A stretch of DNA of 64,000 nt from the NCBI GenBank assembly GCA_900088475.1, contig FLMG01002775.1, forward strand, positions 1 through 64,000. The letters run 5' to 3'. The DNA is from Hyphochytrium catenoides. Taxonomy: Eukaryota; Sar; Hyphochytriomycetes; Hyphochytriales; Hyphochytriaceae. The stretch's first letter is position 1, and each line of letters starts with the position of its first letter. Made by a program: the position numbers and the translations under genes. The notes below the pieces were generated by a model, which had not been told where the DNA came from, did no database searches, and saw only the letters and a list, made by a program, of their open reading frames with translations. Below are positions 25,100 through 36,800 of this stretch, piece after piece.

Positions 25100-25612
25100 C
25101 CTGTCTAGCACTTGGCGACTTTCTGAATGAGACCATGAGAACCCGCCTCTGGCACCTATAGAAATAGAACTAACAGGTTGAACGAACTGTTTGGCGCCAA
25201 AAATAGACTCTGTATGTTGGTTCGCGCCTCTACTACTTTAGGACTACTTTGCTCAAAGCGACTACTAACTGTGGCGTTACAAATCTTGATAATAGCGGAA
25301 TTATCGTCAGAAATAGACCGTAATAACAATAGAGGAGAAACGCAGATGTTGATCATTCATTATCCCCGTGACATTTCTCCGTCTTCCTGCAGAACGAAAA
25401 GGCAGTGGCTACGCGCTCCACTGGCTGTCACTTCATGGCTTCAGTAGACATTGGCCCCAGATGTGTCTGATGGATGATATGATAAGCTTATGTGTAGCAG
25501 ACGCTAAAATGAAATCAGTCGTTACTGATGATAAATACTAATGGCAGACGGGGTGCAGGCGATGACAGAATGTACGCGCTCCGGTGAGTGACGAAAGGGG
25601 TACGTCGATCGG
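25100..25612. other. Spacer between two hypothetical genes
   Basis: About 0.5 kb with no supported feature. It would carry the 3' end of the upstream hypothetical gene and the promoter of the His/Ser-rich gene, unless the two are one gene with a larger intron. Confidence 0.4.
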
Positions 25613-26586
25613 CTACGATCCAGGCCGTCTTTGGCGATTGCCTGGAAGGCTCCGAGAGCTCGCACGATTCAATTCTCTAGGAGAACGCACTTCTAATGAA
25701 CTACAAGTGTCCGACCCGTAGGCTGTGTCACGAGGTACGCCTGGATGGGGCCACTCTTGAGAAGACCTGGTTTGGCTTGCTGCTTTACTTCTTTTTTCTC
25801 TTAGCCGAGGCGAAGATATGCCATCAAGCTCTAGAATGGAGTCTCCCGCCCGAAAGAGGGCCCAAGGGTCATCAGGCTGTACTGAGAAGTTCCATCCTGG
25901 CCCTAAGTCTTGTTCCCCTTCTCGAGCGTACCTCTTCCTCGCCTCTTGAAGACCTGCTCTAGACGACCTTCTTCCGCCGCGCAGGTCCTGTCGTACGTTA
26001 TCAATCCCATGGTCAGGTTCTGTTGATGAGCTTCGGATAGTGGAGGAAGACGGGAGGTTACCTGCGTGCCATTCTTTTGCTTAAGATTCTCTCGACGAGT
26101 ACCCTTTAGCCCTAAGTCGGCTTGGCGGCTTGGATTTACCTCTGGTTCTGAGTTGTCCCGTCGTGCTCTGTGGCCTCTCGATGACTCAGACTTAGTAGTG
26201 CCTGCCTCTTGGACTGTTCCCGACTGTGCAGTACTACTTTGTGCAGTCCACGCTAACCTAACCGCCTTCTTCTCAGGAGAAGAAAGATCACGGCTCTTCA
26301 AATCCCTGTGTGGCAATGGTGATGTTTCTGTCCGATCTTGTAAAGATGTACCCGTAAATCTTGGCGGTTCTTTCTTTTCCTCAGCATAGGTGCCTTCTGG
26401 CGTTAGAGTTGTAGGGCTTGGCTTAGGATTGAACGTTGGGCTACGTCGTTCTTCCACCTTTTTCCGTGCTTCCTGATACCCCTTGGCACGCCCCTTAGTG
26501 ACTCCACTTCCCTTCACTTTGGTATTCGAAGGGCTATCAGTGACGGAGAAGTGGACTTCGATTTTGTCTCTACCGCCTAATAACAT
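25613..26586 (-). CDS. Hypothetical basic, Ser/Thr/Lys-rich protein
   Basis: Open frames at 25997-26586 and 25613-25958 both look coding. They can be joined by a 38-nt GT-AG intron into 311 aa, but that intron would be the shortest in the window, so the junction is uncertain. The start is taken at ATG 26586 (MLLGGRDKIEVHFSVTD). The first part is charged and low in hydrophobics. The second part has an ordered-looking patch (GPGWNFSVQPDDPWALFRAG) before a basic tail. No family was recognised. It could also form one gene with the His/Ser-rich frames downstream. Confidence 0.4.
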
Positions 26587-27217
26587 CGTCACAATGGGCA
26601 GTTCGCTCCCTCTCAGGACAAGAAGCAGCTGCCGTATTTAAGCACCTCACATAGACTCTGTCGTAGGCTCCTCGCCAAGGGGAATTTTCTTTACGGGTAG
26701 CCAACTCCACTGATAGCTCTCATCTTGATAGAATAGATCACGCACGTGGAGCGATGATCGTCATCCGCCGGCCGAATAGCTGATAGAATCTAAGAGTCCA
26801 ACATCAGTAGCTCCCACTCGTAAGAGCTCCCCCCAAAGAGTCAAGCTCCGGCAGCAAGCAGCAGGAGTCTATCTACGATGCTCCGACAGCTCTCCACCAA
26901 CTCCATCCACAGCCTTCTTATGAGCTTGCTCTCCAGCTCTCCTGGTCTCACACAGTCAAAGGCCGTTACATGACAACTGAGAGCTGAGTCCTGGGGGATA
27001 TCTGAGGAATTTCAGATTCTGGATTCTACTGACAATCTATGCATTGTCGCGAATTTTATCAGCATCTGCACACTGTATTTCGAATCCAGCGTCCCAAAGG
27101 ACTTGACGTACAACACAGTCTAGTTTCTACTGTTTTCTGACATCTAAGAAGTTTCTTCTTTGTCAGGCGCAGAGAGAAGCGGCACTTGGCTTTATAATAA
27201 TTTTAGGTGCGTAAGAC
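26587..27217. other. Spacer upstream of hypothetical gene
   Basis: About 0.6 kb between the hypothetical gene and the PACRG stop codon, both on the minus strand. No feature was recognised. Confidence 0.45.
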
Positions 27218-28395
27218 TTAGTGTGAAGGAGGAGCCGGCTTACTGGGAGAGGCCAGCCTGCCATCGCTGCGCTTCGGTGACCCCTGACCTGTGGCTTTGG
27301 CCGGAGATGCGTTACCTCCTGTCAAGCTCTTTCCTTGGGTGATAGTTCTACTAGGGCTTGACGGCGCTGGGAGGTCCAATCGCCCCTTTGGGCCCTTTAT
27401 GCTTTGATAGGTTGGTATATGGTACTTGATATTGATGAAAGCATCTGGACCTCCACGTTCTTCAAAACGCTCCAGCACGTCCTGAATGAGGTCGCCTAAG
27501 TGCTTATGCTCCGTCTGCGCATAGTCCATTTGATCACCTAGACTCACTGGAAAGGGTATTCTCCTTCTTAGCAAGCTTCGAAGTGTAAAAGTCATCTACC
27601 GTCTAATAAAAAAGACTTACCGACGTCGCGGACAAAGATATTAAGGACCGGCAAGATGTGTTTATAGTAGGGGATGATGGCAATCCCGATCAATCCACTT
27701 CTTTCTTCATCCTCGTCACAGGTGACGAGGCATCGGAGACAGGTCAAGACCTTCGCGATCACTAGAGGTATCCTGGTATTTAAAGCGGCTAGACATCTGA
27801 TTAGAGATCCACCTCGAACCCAGGTGCAGTGGTTCCAACTGACTTACTTTTGAAGCCAATGACAAGATTAGGAATGGTCGGCAGTACTTTATAAGGAGCA
27901 GCCATTAGCAAATCCATGGTACCCTGTCAAGCTCGAGCGTGATAATTTGCTAGTTCGAGACACATACAGAGGATGCGCACCTGGAACGCAAGAAATGCGT
28001 ACGGCTCTTCAATCTCCCTTAGGCCATCGACGAACACAGGGAGGATTATGCCATACTCCAGCTAAAGATGCACTAACATTAGTGCCACATCGCCTTCTGA
28101 CGAGAACTTTAGCCTTATCTAGCGGCTATTCACCTGTGCTGGATCTATCTTCCAGTACAGCTTGTTCTTTACCGCGCCATGATGTACCTGGACAGGCAGC
28201 TCACTGCGCTCATAATAGCTACAAGAGGAGGATTGACTTAAAACCACAAGCACCACTACTCATAAGACTGGACTTCCAGCACCTTCGCAAAGCCGTATTC
28301 GGTGGGTTTACTCTCTCCTGCGTCGCAGTCCTTGGAAGTCTGGGGGGAGATTTAGAGCTTGGAGACAACTGTTGCTGCAAAGGACCTTTCGTCAT
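27218..28395 (-). CDS. PACRG: Parkin co-regulated gene (PACRG) homologue
   Basis: PACRG is a microtubule-binding armadillo-like protein of the inner junction of axonemal doublets, conserved in organisms with motile cilia or flagella. Exons 28283-28395, 28134-28218, 27981-28061, 27848-27923, 27621-27788 and 27218-27537 give 280 aa. Matches to the family run in order: NPPNTALRSYYERSELPV, HHGAVKNKLYWKID, ILPVFVDGLREIEEPYAF, TIPNLVIGFKTALNTRIPLV, IIPYYKHILPVLNIF, HLGDLIQDVLERFEERGG and AFINIKYHIPTYQS. A Ser/Pro/Lys-rich tail of about 50 aa follows the usual end. An alternative first junction (intron 28375-28430) would attach a long N-terminal extension, described separately. The start used here is the ATG just before the conserved region. 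Confidence 0.92.
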
Positions 28396-28430
28396 TCAGT
28401 GACACATTTGCCTTGCCCCACTTTTTCTAC

Positions 28431-29129
28431 CTTTGCAAGAGCGAGCACAGCCTCCCCGCTTTTTATAAACTTATTGGGATCAGGCTTGTCAATCCTTCTA
28501 TGTAAGTGGTTGAAGGCGCTGTCATCCAAAACAGCCTGGGACATAACATGAGCGCCAGCTCTCTCCTGAATGAAGATCAGCACCGAAGTGAGCATAACGT
28601 CGGTTATGAGAGTTTGGAGCAAGTTGGTCCTTACGTTTGTGGGTAGGGTGCGATCAAATGGAGATAGGGACTCTGGCGCTGGTTTAGCTGTTGCCACAAA
28701 GTAGCTCTTATGCGGGAAGTAAACCCGCAGATTTTTCGGACTTGCCATCTCAAGATCCGCGAGCTACAAACGGGGGTTGAGCGAGTGAGCCTATGGCCCT
28801 CACCTAGCTCAACACAAGCTTCATAAAGACGAACTAAAACATAGTGGTCGCAACCTTGTGCACCTTCATTCTCTCGCCTCTCTCTGGCCGGACGACATAC
28901 CACGCTGATGGAATTCTAGGAATGGATCGAGTGGTTGACCAGCCAGGGATGATGGCCTGGACCGCAAGAGGCACAAATGCTAGCTGTAAGCTCCTGCAGC
29001 TGGACTGATCATGACCAGCTGCTGTGAGTTGTAACGCCCTTCACCTACCCAGCTTGCTTTCCATGACAGGCTCCATGCCCTTATTCTCAATCCGACGACT
29101 AATGTTCTCGAGGAGAAATGATGTTATTC
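28431..29129 (-). CDS. Upstream coding exons, probable PACRG N-terminal extension
   Basis: Three exons (29049-29129, 28864-29021, 28431-28763) share one frame across canonical introns. They encode MEPVMESKL, a hydrophobic stretch LAFVPLAVQAIIPGW, and a 111-aa block containing FIQERAGAHVMSQAV. No family was recognised. The frame ends at TGA 28392-28394, overlapping the PACRG ATG at 28393-28395. A 56-bp intron (28375-28430, GTAGAA...TTTGCAG) instead joins these exons in phase 0 to PACRG, which is the better explanation in a eukaryote. The start at 29076 or further upstream is uncertain because the divergent dehydrogenase begins at 29308. Confidence 0.5.
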
Positions 29130-29307
29130 CTAATGGTAAGTGACAAGATGCGGTTAGCGGCTCTCACATCGGATTCTGAGTGCCGGAGATGATGTTTCTG
29201 ATCGTCTGTCGAGCTTCAAGAGGAAGTTCCCTCAGCACAGTCTTCAGAGTCTCATTGCTCTATCTTCACCTTACCCACCCAGGCGGTATCACTATTGGTG
29301 CTTAGTC

Positions 29308-30465
29308 ATGTCGTCAGCGCATCGATCCATCGCTAGGCTGCAGGCCCTTCAGCGTCAGATCCTAAGACCCGCCGCTGGGGCAGCGCCCACGTCCAGCCTA
29401 GCTGCTGTTCACACCGCTTCCTCGCGCCGACTGTCTTCCGATGCTAAAACCCCAGACAATGGCTGGGGTCCTCAGCTTGCGTCTAAAACCGCGGTGATAA
29501 CCGGGGCAGGAAGTGGCATTGGGCGCAAGGCGGCCATTCTGTTTGCATCTCATGGCGCTAAAGTCCTTGCAGTTGACTGGAACCATGATGGCCTGGAGCA
29601 AGTGAAGCAGGAAGTGGACACATCTGGTGGGGTTATTGAAATCTTGAAGGCCGATGTGAGCTCAGAAACGGACTCCAAGCGCATCATCGAGACCTGTGTT
29701 GAGAAGTTTGGCGTGCCGGATGTGTACTTTGCCAATGCTGGGATCGCCGGCATGTCTTACTTCATGGTATTGCCACGTCGCTTTCCTCCTAGCGCAACTC
29801 CCTCAGAGACAACGTCTCCCCACTCAACAAGACACCTTTACTGCTCTCTCCTTTCCTCCGTATTCTATCTAAGCTTGTGCCCTTTCATAGGATATCACGG
29901 CCGAAGACTTCACAAAGATATTGAAGGTCAATGTACTTGGGACCTTCCTCGGGCTTAAGACTGCTGCCATTGCAATGAAAGACGCTGGTAAGGAGGGAAG
30001 CCTCATCGCAACTGCCTCGGTTGCAGGCATTAGGAGTGGAGCTGGTGACACGGCCTATAGTGCAAGTAAAGCCGCAGTGATCAACATGGTACAGACTATG
30101 GCTAATCAGCTGAAAGGTGGGTGCCAAACCAGCTCTTTTGATCATGTTTGTTCTGCACGTTTAAACTCAGTAAGTCGTATCCTACTTTTTGCCGCCCAGG
30201 AACTGGCATTCGCATCAACGCGGTGTGTCCTGGACTGACAGAAACAGGGATGACCCAGCCACTTTTTGACCTTGCCAGAGCGAAGGGCCGGGAGGGTAAA
30301 ATTGGCCAGCTTAACCCTCTTAACCGCTACGGCGTGGCGGAAGAAGTGGCTTCGGTTGGTCTCTTTCTTGCCAGTGCTCAGTCTTCCTACGTCAACGGAC
30401 AGGCGATCGCTGTCTGCGGCGGACTCTCATCTTCTCATCCTACAGCTCCTGGCAAGTTCTACTAG
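29308..30465 (+). CDS. Short-chain dehydrogenase/reductase, mitochondrial-like
   Basis: NAD(P)-dependent oxidoreductase of the classical SDR family. Exons 29308-29766, 29891-30116 and 30200-30465 give 316 aa. The first ~45 residues are rich in Arg, Ser and Ala with no acids (MSSAHRSIARLQALQRQILR), a good mitochondrial presequence. The Rossmann signature TGAGSGIGRKAA, the Asp in AVDWN at the end of beta-2 (favouring NAD), the NAG motif (ANAGIAG), the catalytic Ser region ATASVAG and the YSASK motif are all present, followed by NAVCPGLTETGM. The substrate cannot be told. It is divergent from PACRG (about 0.2 kb) and convergent with TRM8 with only 92 bp between stop codons. Confidence 0.93.
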
Positions 30466-30557
30466 GCGGCAGATCTAAGCAAGATAGCATAATGTGGTTA
30501 TGTTACACTGTCGCCCGACATAAAGTGAGGACTGAGGGAGGTCCACAGCTTATCAAT

Positions 30558-32969
30558 CTACTCGGCATCATTTCCCTCTTCCTCCTTTCCGTCTTGTCCT
30601 CCACCCCAAAAGTCATCTTCTTCATTCACCTCCTCGTCGGATAGGCGACGGAAGACAGCTAAGAACTTCTTTCCGTTATTCCTTTCCACTTTCTTTCCTT
30701 CCTCGGTCTCGGTCCTAACAGCAAGCGCTGTGGGATCGTTCTCCTAAGACGCAAAATATGAGTACATTGAGACCTCTCCTGAGACCGTTCCCCGGTGGCG
30801 CAATGTAGGGTGAATATGAGCAAGGGAGTGATTCATGCGCAAAAGGCTGGGAAGTTAGAGAGAACTAAAAAGAAAAGGATGTGGAGGTCTTGCAACCCCA
30901 CCACCCACAGTGATAAGCCCGTCTGCGGAATGTGCCGAAGAAAAAAAAGAAAAGCCTATTATACCAGCTCTTCGTCGGGAACCCTTCTGAAGTAGGGATG
31001 CTTCGAGCATTTTTCTACGTGCCAATGGTAGAGTTCCTCTACATCGGTGATCGTGTACAGCAAACCGTGCGGCGCGAGAACGTAGGCATACTCAGTCAAC
31101 AAGTTGTGACTGCAAAGACAACACCAAGAGAATGGGGAATATTTGACGGATGAAGTGAGACAATCATAAGACTCCAATTGAGGTCCTTTTCCTAAGATCG
31201 CTTACTTGACAATCCTCCGTCTATGGTTCTTTGTCTTGAAATGAGGATCCGGAAAGCAGAAGAAAAGCTTCGTCAGCTGTGGATATCATAAAGGAGAGAG
31301 CCACCCAACACAGGGGTGACGCCCGATGAGAGCGGAACGACGAAAGAAAGCAAGAGTCAGAATTAGCTGGTTATGCGCGTACAATGTGTAAGCTTTTAAG
31401 ACACCTGTCCTTTGTAGAAGAAGTTTGGAAGATATTTCATGGCGTTAGTCTTCAGCACAGACACATTCCGATACTGCAATAAGGGCAAGAGGGAGGTGAG
31501 TCGATGTGCGGTGCAGGAGACAAAATCAGGAGATAGAGATGTATGAAGAGACAATCCACAAGGCATGGTCTTTGCTTCGTTTCCTTCCTCTTAAAGCTCT
31601 ACGTTTAACATCATAGGGAGCATTGCCTAGGTGTTGTCATTCTTTCTCACTTCTCCCGTCACAGCCCTTTTAGTCCTTTCTCCTACTGTTTACCTCGCCC
31701 GGATGTTCTTGTCTGAGCCCGAGGATCCTGAGCCGCACGTACTCGGTGACCTTTGGTCGTATCTCCATGGCAAGGGTAAGTCGGTCAGGGAAAAGTTTGG
31801 CAAGTGCAACTGTCAAACCGCCAAAGCCGCAGCCAACATCCGCAAACTCAACTCTCCTTAACACCAGAAAGAGAAGAAGTCAGATCCACGATTACATTTG
31901 GTTTCTGTTGCATTAAAGCGGAGAGTAGGACTCTGTGGGTAGTAGGGAGTCAGGAAAGTGACGAAGAGCACAGCGACTGATTCCTCAAGTAACAGCAGAA
32001 ACATTGACAACTCCATAACCAGAGCGAGACATGCTTGGGGAAGCAAGAAGAAAACGCCAAGTTTCAGTAGGAAGAGATGAAGACAAACGGTGGATCAGCA
32101 TAACCGGAGGATAACTCTAGGCTGCCAAGTTTGATAGACCGGACAACACTTAGAGTCTATAACACGGCAGATGCCGCGGTCAAACTAACGGGGCAGCGCA
32201 GAGCAAACCTCACTTACGGTATGTTAGCGTCGCCTCTTTCCACTGTTAGAAGACTCAGTTAGTTCATGACAATGACAGAAGACGTAACAAGCTCATGGGT
32301 TGACAGATAATTTGATACAGAAGAGGAGTCAGGAAAGCCTGGGACAGAGAGGTGAGCATGACCAGGCAGTAAGCCCGCAAACGATAATGACATACAGGAA
32401 GAGAGGGACGATCAAGCGGCGACAGTTCTCAGATGATAAGTGGAACCAAGCTAAGTCCCTCACCTGCATCTTTGATCACAGGGTAATGCTCCGTCCAATC
32501 CATCTGATCCGGACTGGAAGGGCTGATGTAGAGAGGTCATGGGACAGGGAAGAGAGGAACAGCGAGAAAAAGAAGGTTGAACCAGGGACTAAAGAGTAAA
32601 GACGAAAGCCACAAAAGGAAAAGAGCAAGATCGAGACGGGAAGAGAGAGAAAGCATCACAAGAGAAAAGATGACAAGTTGATGATATCCCACCGGTCCAG
32701 CGAGTGTTGCCGCGCAGTGAGAAAGGGGAGAATGGACAGAAACAAGAGAGAATGGCACAGAGTGAGAGTGACAGGAAATCGGGCTTTACCAGGCAAAGAA
32801 ATGAGAGACAAAGAGGGATATGATAAGTAGGTCTAGATACTGTGGACATGAGCAACGACGATAATGAGAAGCCTCTAGGTAGAGGAAGAGGTACATACTA
32901 GGAAAAGGCGTCGTTATGCGAGAGTGGGTTGCAGTGAGCCCGGCTGCGATAGTACTTCTTCTGCGGCAT
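30558..32969 (-). CDS. TRM8: tRNA (guanine-N7-)-methyltransferase catalytic subunit
   Basis: Uses S-adenosylmethionine to make m7G46 in tRNA variable loops, normally with the WD40 partner Trm82/WDR4. Eight exons, consistent in phase, give 262 aa, the usual family length: 32899-32969, 32464-32522, 32218-32242, 31694-31856, 31405-31473, 31206-31276, 30965-31109, 30558-30743. Motifs in order are KKYYRSRAHCNPLS at the N terminus, FADVGCGFGG (SAM site), AMEIRPKVTEYV, VLKTNAMKYLPNFFYKGQ, FCFPDPHFK (catalytic Asp), LLYTITDVEELYHW and the C-terminal EEGKKVERNNGKKFLAVFRR. An acidic tail follows. The exon at 32218-32242 is only 25 bp but is needed for frame and sequence fit. Confidence 0.95.
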
Positions 32970-33281
32970 CTCTCCCTCCACCGTGTACTTCGGCAGTCCT
33001 GGAGCTTCTGTCTTGGACATCTTGCTCACAGCTTTCTTCTCCACAGCCTAGCTGGTATCGCCGTCTCTTCTACTCTCCTTGGTCCTCTTCGCAACCTGTG
33101 GCCCAGTCAAAGCACTGATCTCTTGAAGCTTGAGAAGGAGCTTCAGCGATACCTAAAGCAGTAGCTAATCCACAGGTCGCGCCAAGAGAGAGTGACGCTG
33201 CAAAACAGCCCCGAAAGCCCTCTCTCTCTCGCCTTCTGATGATTGTCTCTAAGGAGCCTTCTAGTGGGCCAGACCTGGAGC

Positions 33282-33341
33282 NNNNNNNNNNNNNNNNNNN
33301 NNNNNNNNNNNNNNNNNNNNNNNNNNNNNNNNNNNNNNNNN
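33282..33341. other. Assembly gap (60 N)
   Basis: A run of N just before a long pyrimidine tract, probably an assembly break caused by the low-complexity sequence. Confidence 0.99.
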
Positions 33342-33412
33342 ACCTGTGAGGGTTCTGATGGGAAAACTGTTGGTTGGCAGTTCTCCTTTCCTGTACACTT
33401 GCTCTCTCAACC

Positions 33413-33488
33413 ATCTCTTTCTCTTTCTCTTCCTCTCTCGCTGTCCTCCTTCTTTCCCTCTCTCTCCCCCTCTCTCTCTCCCTCTCTT

Positions 33489-33521
<33 letters not shown>

Positions 33522-33546
33522 CCCCCTTCTCTCTCTCTCTCTCTCT
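33413..33546 (+). repeat. CT-rich microsatellite
   Basis: About 130 bp of almost pure C and T on the plus strand, mainly (CT)n with CCC and TTT interruptions, followed by unique sequence. It lies about 310 bp upstream of the PPR start codon. Confidence 0.95.
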
Positions 33547-33856
33547 GGCATGGGATACTGTCCATCATCAAACGAAAAGCTCATCGCCTCTCCTACGATC
33601 CGAGCACTACGACCCACCCCTTTCCATCAAGAGAAGAGAGGGTGCCGCGGTTGTCTGTTTTCCTCCTGCTGAGAAAGGCCTCGCTCGGCTCTTAATCAGA
33701 GTGCCTAACCAGATTGCATTTGTGCTCGTCTCTGTTCTATCTGGTCGGCAGGCCGTGCCCCTACGGCCTCTCAAGACGCTTGCGAAGAGAGCAGTAAACT
33801 GACGGCAGAACGCTTGGAAGTCTTCAGGTAGAGCAGGCACTAGCCTGAAACTAAGG

Positions 33857-36800
33857 ATGGCGCAGCGTCTGCTACAGAGGGAGATGCGGCGGCAGTGCCT
33901 CTCCTCGCTACTTCGATGTCATCGGTCACTTGTCCGCCCTCGGCATCAGCAAACTGCATCTTCACTTGCGGTCGCACCTCCTGCAGCCTGCCGCTCTATC
34001 CCAGCAGCACTCTTCTCCACCAGCGCTGGGCAGGCAGTAGCGGGAAGTTCCCCCAGACAGAACAGCAACAAGGACAAGAGAGAAAGAGGCCGCGTTGCAA
34101 CGAAGAGTAAAATAGCACTAAACAAGAAGGCAGCAAGCCTTGTTAGCCCTGAGGTTGTAGAGTCAGTCATAACTGAGGCGCTAGAGATCGCTAGGAAGGG
34201 ACAGCATGAGAACCCAGGGGAGCAGATGATGAGCTACCAGCCGTCGGAGGAGCACCGAGAGCTGTACCGAGTGACCAATGCCGCTATATATGACAAGATG
34301 GACGGGCTCGCCGAGGCCAGAAAGAAGTATAGCATCAGTAGCCAGACACCGTGCGTACCCATACCCCGCCTCTCTCCTCTTTTTTGACTCTTCTCTTGTT
34401 AAGGTCTCTCTCTTCTTTATGTGAGATTTTTCCTTGAGGATGGCTTGCAATGCACTCTGGGTCTGTCTCTCTCTGCTCCTCCATTTCTTGGGCTCTCTGT
34501 CTCTCTCTCTCTCTCTCTCCTGCAGTTATGATGTTGTCAATCCTCGTGCTTGTCGCTCTCGTGCCTTCCTATCTTCTCCAATTGTTGCTTCCTGAATAGA
34601 CTTTACCCTGATAGGGCTATATCCCACTTGACTCTCCGTCTCTCTCGCCGATCTGGGTATACTCTCTGTCTGTCCACTTCTTCGTTCAGTTCCGTATCTT
34701 TGTCAACAACCACTCATGCTGTCTTATCACGCTCTCTCTTCAGACCTGACAAGCCTTACAGTCTGCTCTATTCATTAGAACCTTATGGCGATCTGTAGTG
34801 ACTCTTTCTTCGCTCCTTATAAACGTCTTTCTGTCTTACCTTCTGTCGTTTTGCTGCTTCCGCTGCTTCCAGTCAGCATAAGCTCTACGCCCGAGCCCTA
34901 CTAGCGGCCGCGGTGAGTCGGCCGCAAAGCTTCTACAGCGAAGCCTCAGAGCTGCTTGGAAGACTTGAGGAGATTGAACCCGAGCAGTTGCATAGCCCAT
35001 CAATCACCACTGCGCTGACCCTAGCACCTATTTTTATAAATGATGCTTACCGGTAGGCCCGTCTTTCTTACTTGGTGGTGCCTTTGGCAGCCTCCTTATC
35101 TTCAAGAAGAGGTCCGGCTGCGTTGGAATGCCAAGGATTGTCCATGTTTGGCTTCCACTCGTCTCCTTGTCGTTCTGTGCCTTCTCTCCGTCCCTCCGAA
35201 TGCAGAGTGACACTAGCTGCCGTTCTGCAGTTGGAATACTTCCGTCTTTATATCTGCGCCGTCTATCCTTGTCATCGAGTTTTGACGTTCCATTGCCAAA
35301 TGCTCTGCATCATGACGTCTCCCTCCTTACACCGCAACTTCATCTCGGTCCAGCCTTCCTGAGGAGTCATCGCAATCGGACCCATACTTGGGTTGGGATA
35401 GAGACAGGTTACAAGATCCTGAATGTGCAAAGCTTGCCTCTATGTTTGAAAGTGGCAAGATGCAGGAAAGGTCCCTGGACGAGGAGTTTATCAACCAGAT
35501 TTTGCTATCTCTTACCTACAGAGACCCACCTCGAGCAGTGCGCGTTCTACTGCTGACAAAGAGGTTGGGAGTGCAGCATCTGCCTTCGTCATACGGGAGA
35601 CTTTGTGCGAGAGCAATAGCGATAGATCGACCAGAGGTGATGAAACGAGGGTAGATTCGCATGCTCAGATTCCTTAGCGATCGTCTCGGTTTTCCTGGAC
35701 TCCAAATCTCTTATGCTCCTTGTTTGCCTTTCTCCTTTTCTTGGCTCCATCGCACTGTTGTCCACGAACCTATCTCCTCTTCATCTCAGCTCCGTGAATG
35801 GATGGCATTTTTATGAACGCCAATTTATTTTCTAACGGTGACATTATGCTTTGGGTTTGTCTATGTCCTGACTGCCTCCTTGCTAACTTGAGGTTGTTCT
35901 TCTCGTCGCAACTCATAGGTTGTCATAGACTTTCTGCAGATGATGTTATCTCTGGGGATGTCCTTTCCATTCTGCGTGCTAGGAAGTCTGCTAAGAGCGC
36001 TACCCAGTCTGGGGCGACAAGATCTTGCAGATTCCCTCCTAGCGGAAATTACAGAGCACAATCCCTCACAGGAGAGTTCCGTGCTTTTGGATGTGCTTGC
36101 ACATGCTGCCTACAAAGGAGAATATAATACTTGCAAGACCGTAAGTCTAGCTGTCTATTGCTACCCTTCTCGCCCCGGTTGCCAATCATGGGTCTAGGTA
36201 TATTATCCTATCAATTCGTGGTCTGTGCTTGCGATTGAACTCCTGGACCGCTTGCATTTGCCTGTTATTCTGAATGCGCAGCTGATTCTGCACTGACTCT
36301 CAATACCGTCATTCAAGCAGATAATCAAAGAGAACTTTACAAGCCCGTCTGTGGACCCACATCTAGTCAGAACTGCGCATCACTATCTTATGCGCTCTTG
36401 TACGACCAAGAGAGAGCGCACTTTGGTGGCGAAGGAAGTTCTTGCTTTTTTGTCTGAAAGGAGCATTAAGCCGCTCAGAGAGAGCTTGGTGTGCGCTCTG
36501 ATGTGGTCTTCTGACGATGACAAGCTACGTATGGTGGAGCGGACTTACCGCCTATTGAAGGCGGAAGGTTACGAGCTGCAGGAACAGGAATTCGGAGAGA
36601 TCCTTGGGAATCTGATAACAAAGGGCCTCAAGGCTTGGGGCTTGATAAGAGTTCTTCTCTTGGATGTGAGTTGACAGCGGGAAATTCTGAAAGGAATGGG
36701 TAGAGAAATTGTGCAGTAGAGGGCCGATTAGGACGGATATGGGTCGTCTGTTGCTAGAAGCTGGGGGTGGGGGGTGGCCAAAGACCGAGTTTCTTGCACG

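Larger units (their letters stand above)
32970..33856. promoter_or_regulatory. Divergent promoter region, TRM8/PPR, with assembly gap
   Basis: About 0.9 kb between two start codons. It includes a 60-base N gap (33282-33341) and a long CT tract (33413-33546). Open frames translated through this region are products of the low-complexity sequence and are not called. Confidence 0.5.

Noticed and set aside
24259-26586. Treating the two hypothetical minus-strand frames as one gene
   Set aside because: Possible, but no in-phase splice pair across 25100-25612 was found, so they are kept separate.
33374-33802. Leu/Ser-rich open frames through the CT tract
   Set aside because: They are translation of a pyrimidine microsatellite in several frames at once, next to an N gap.
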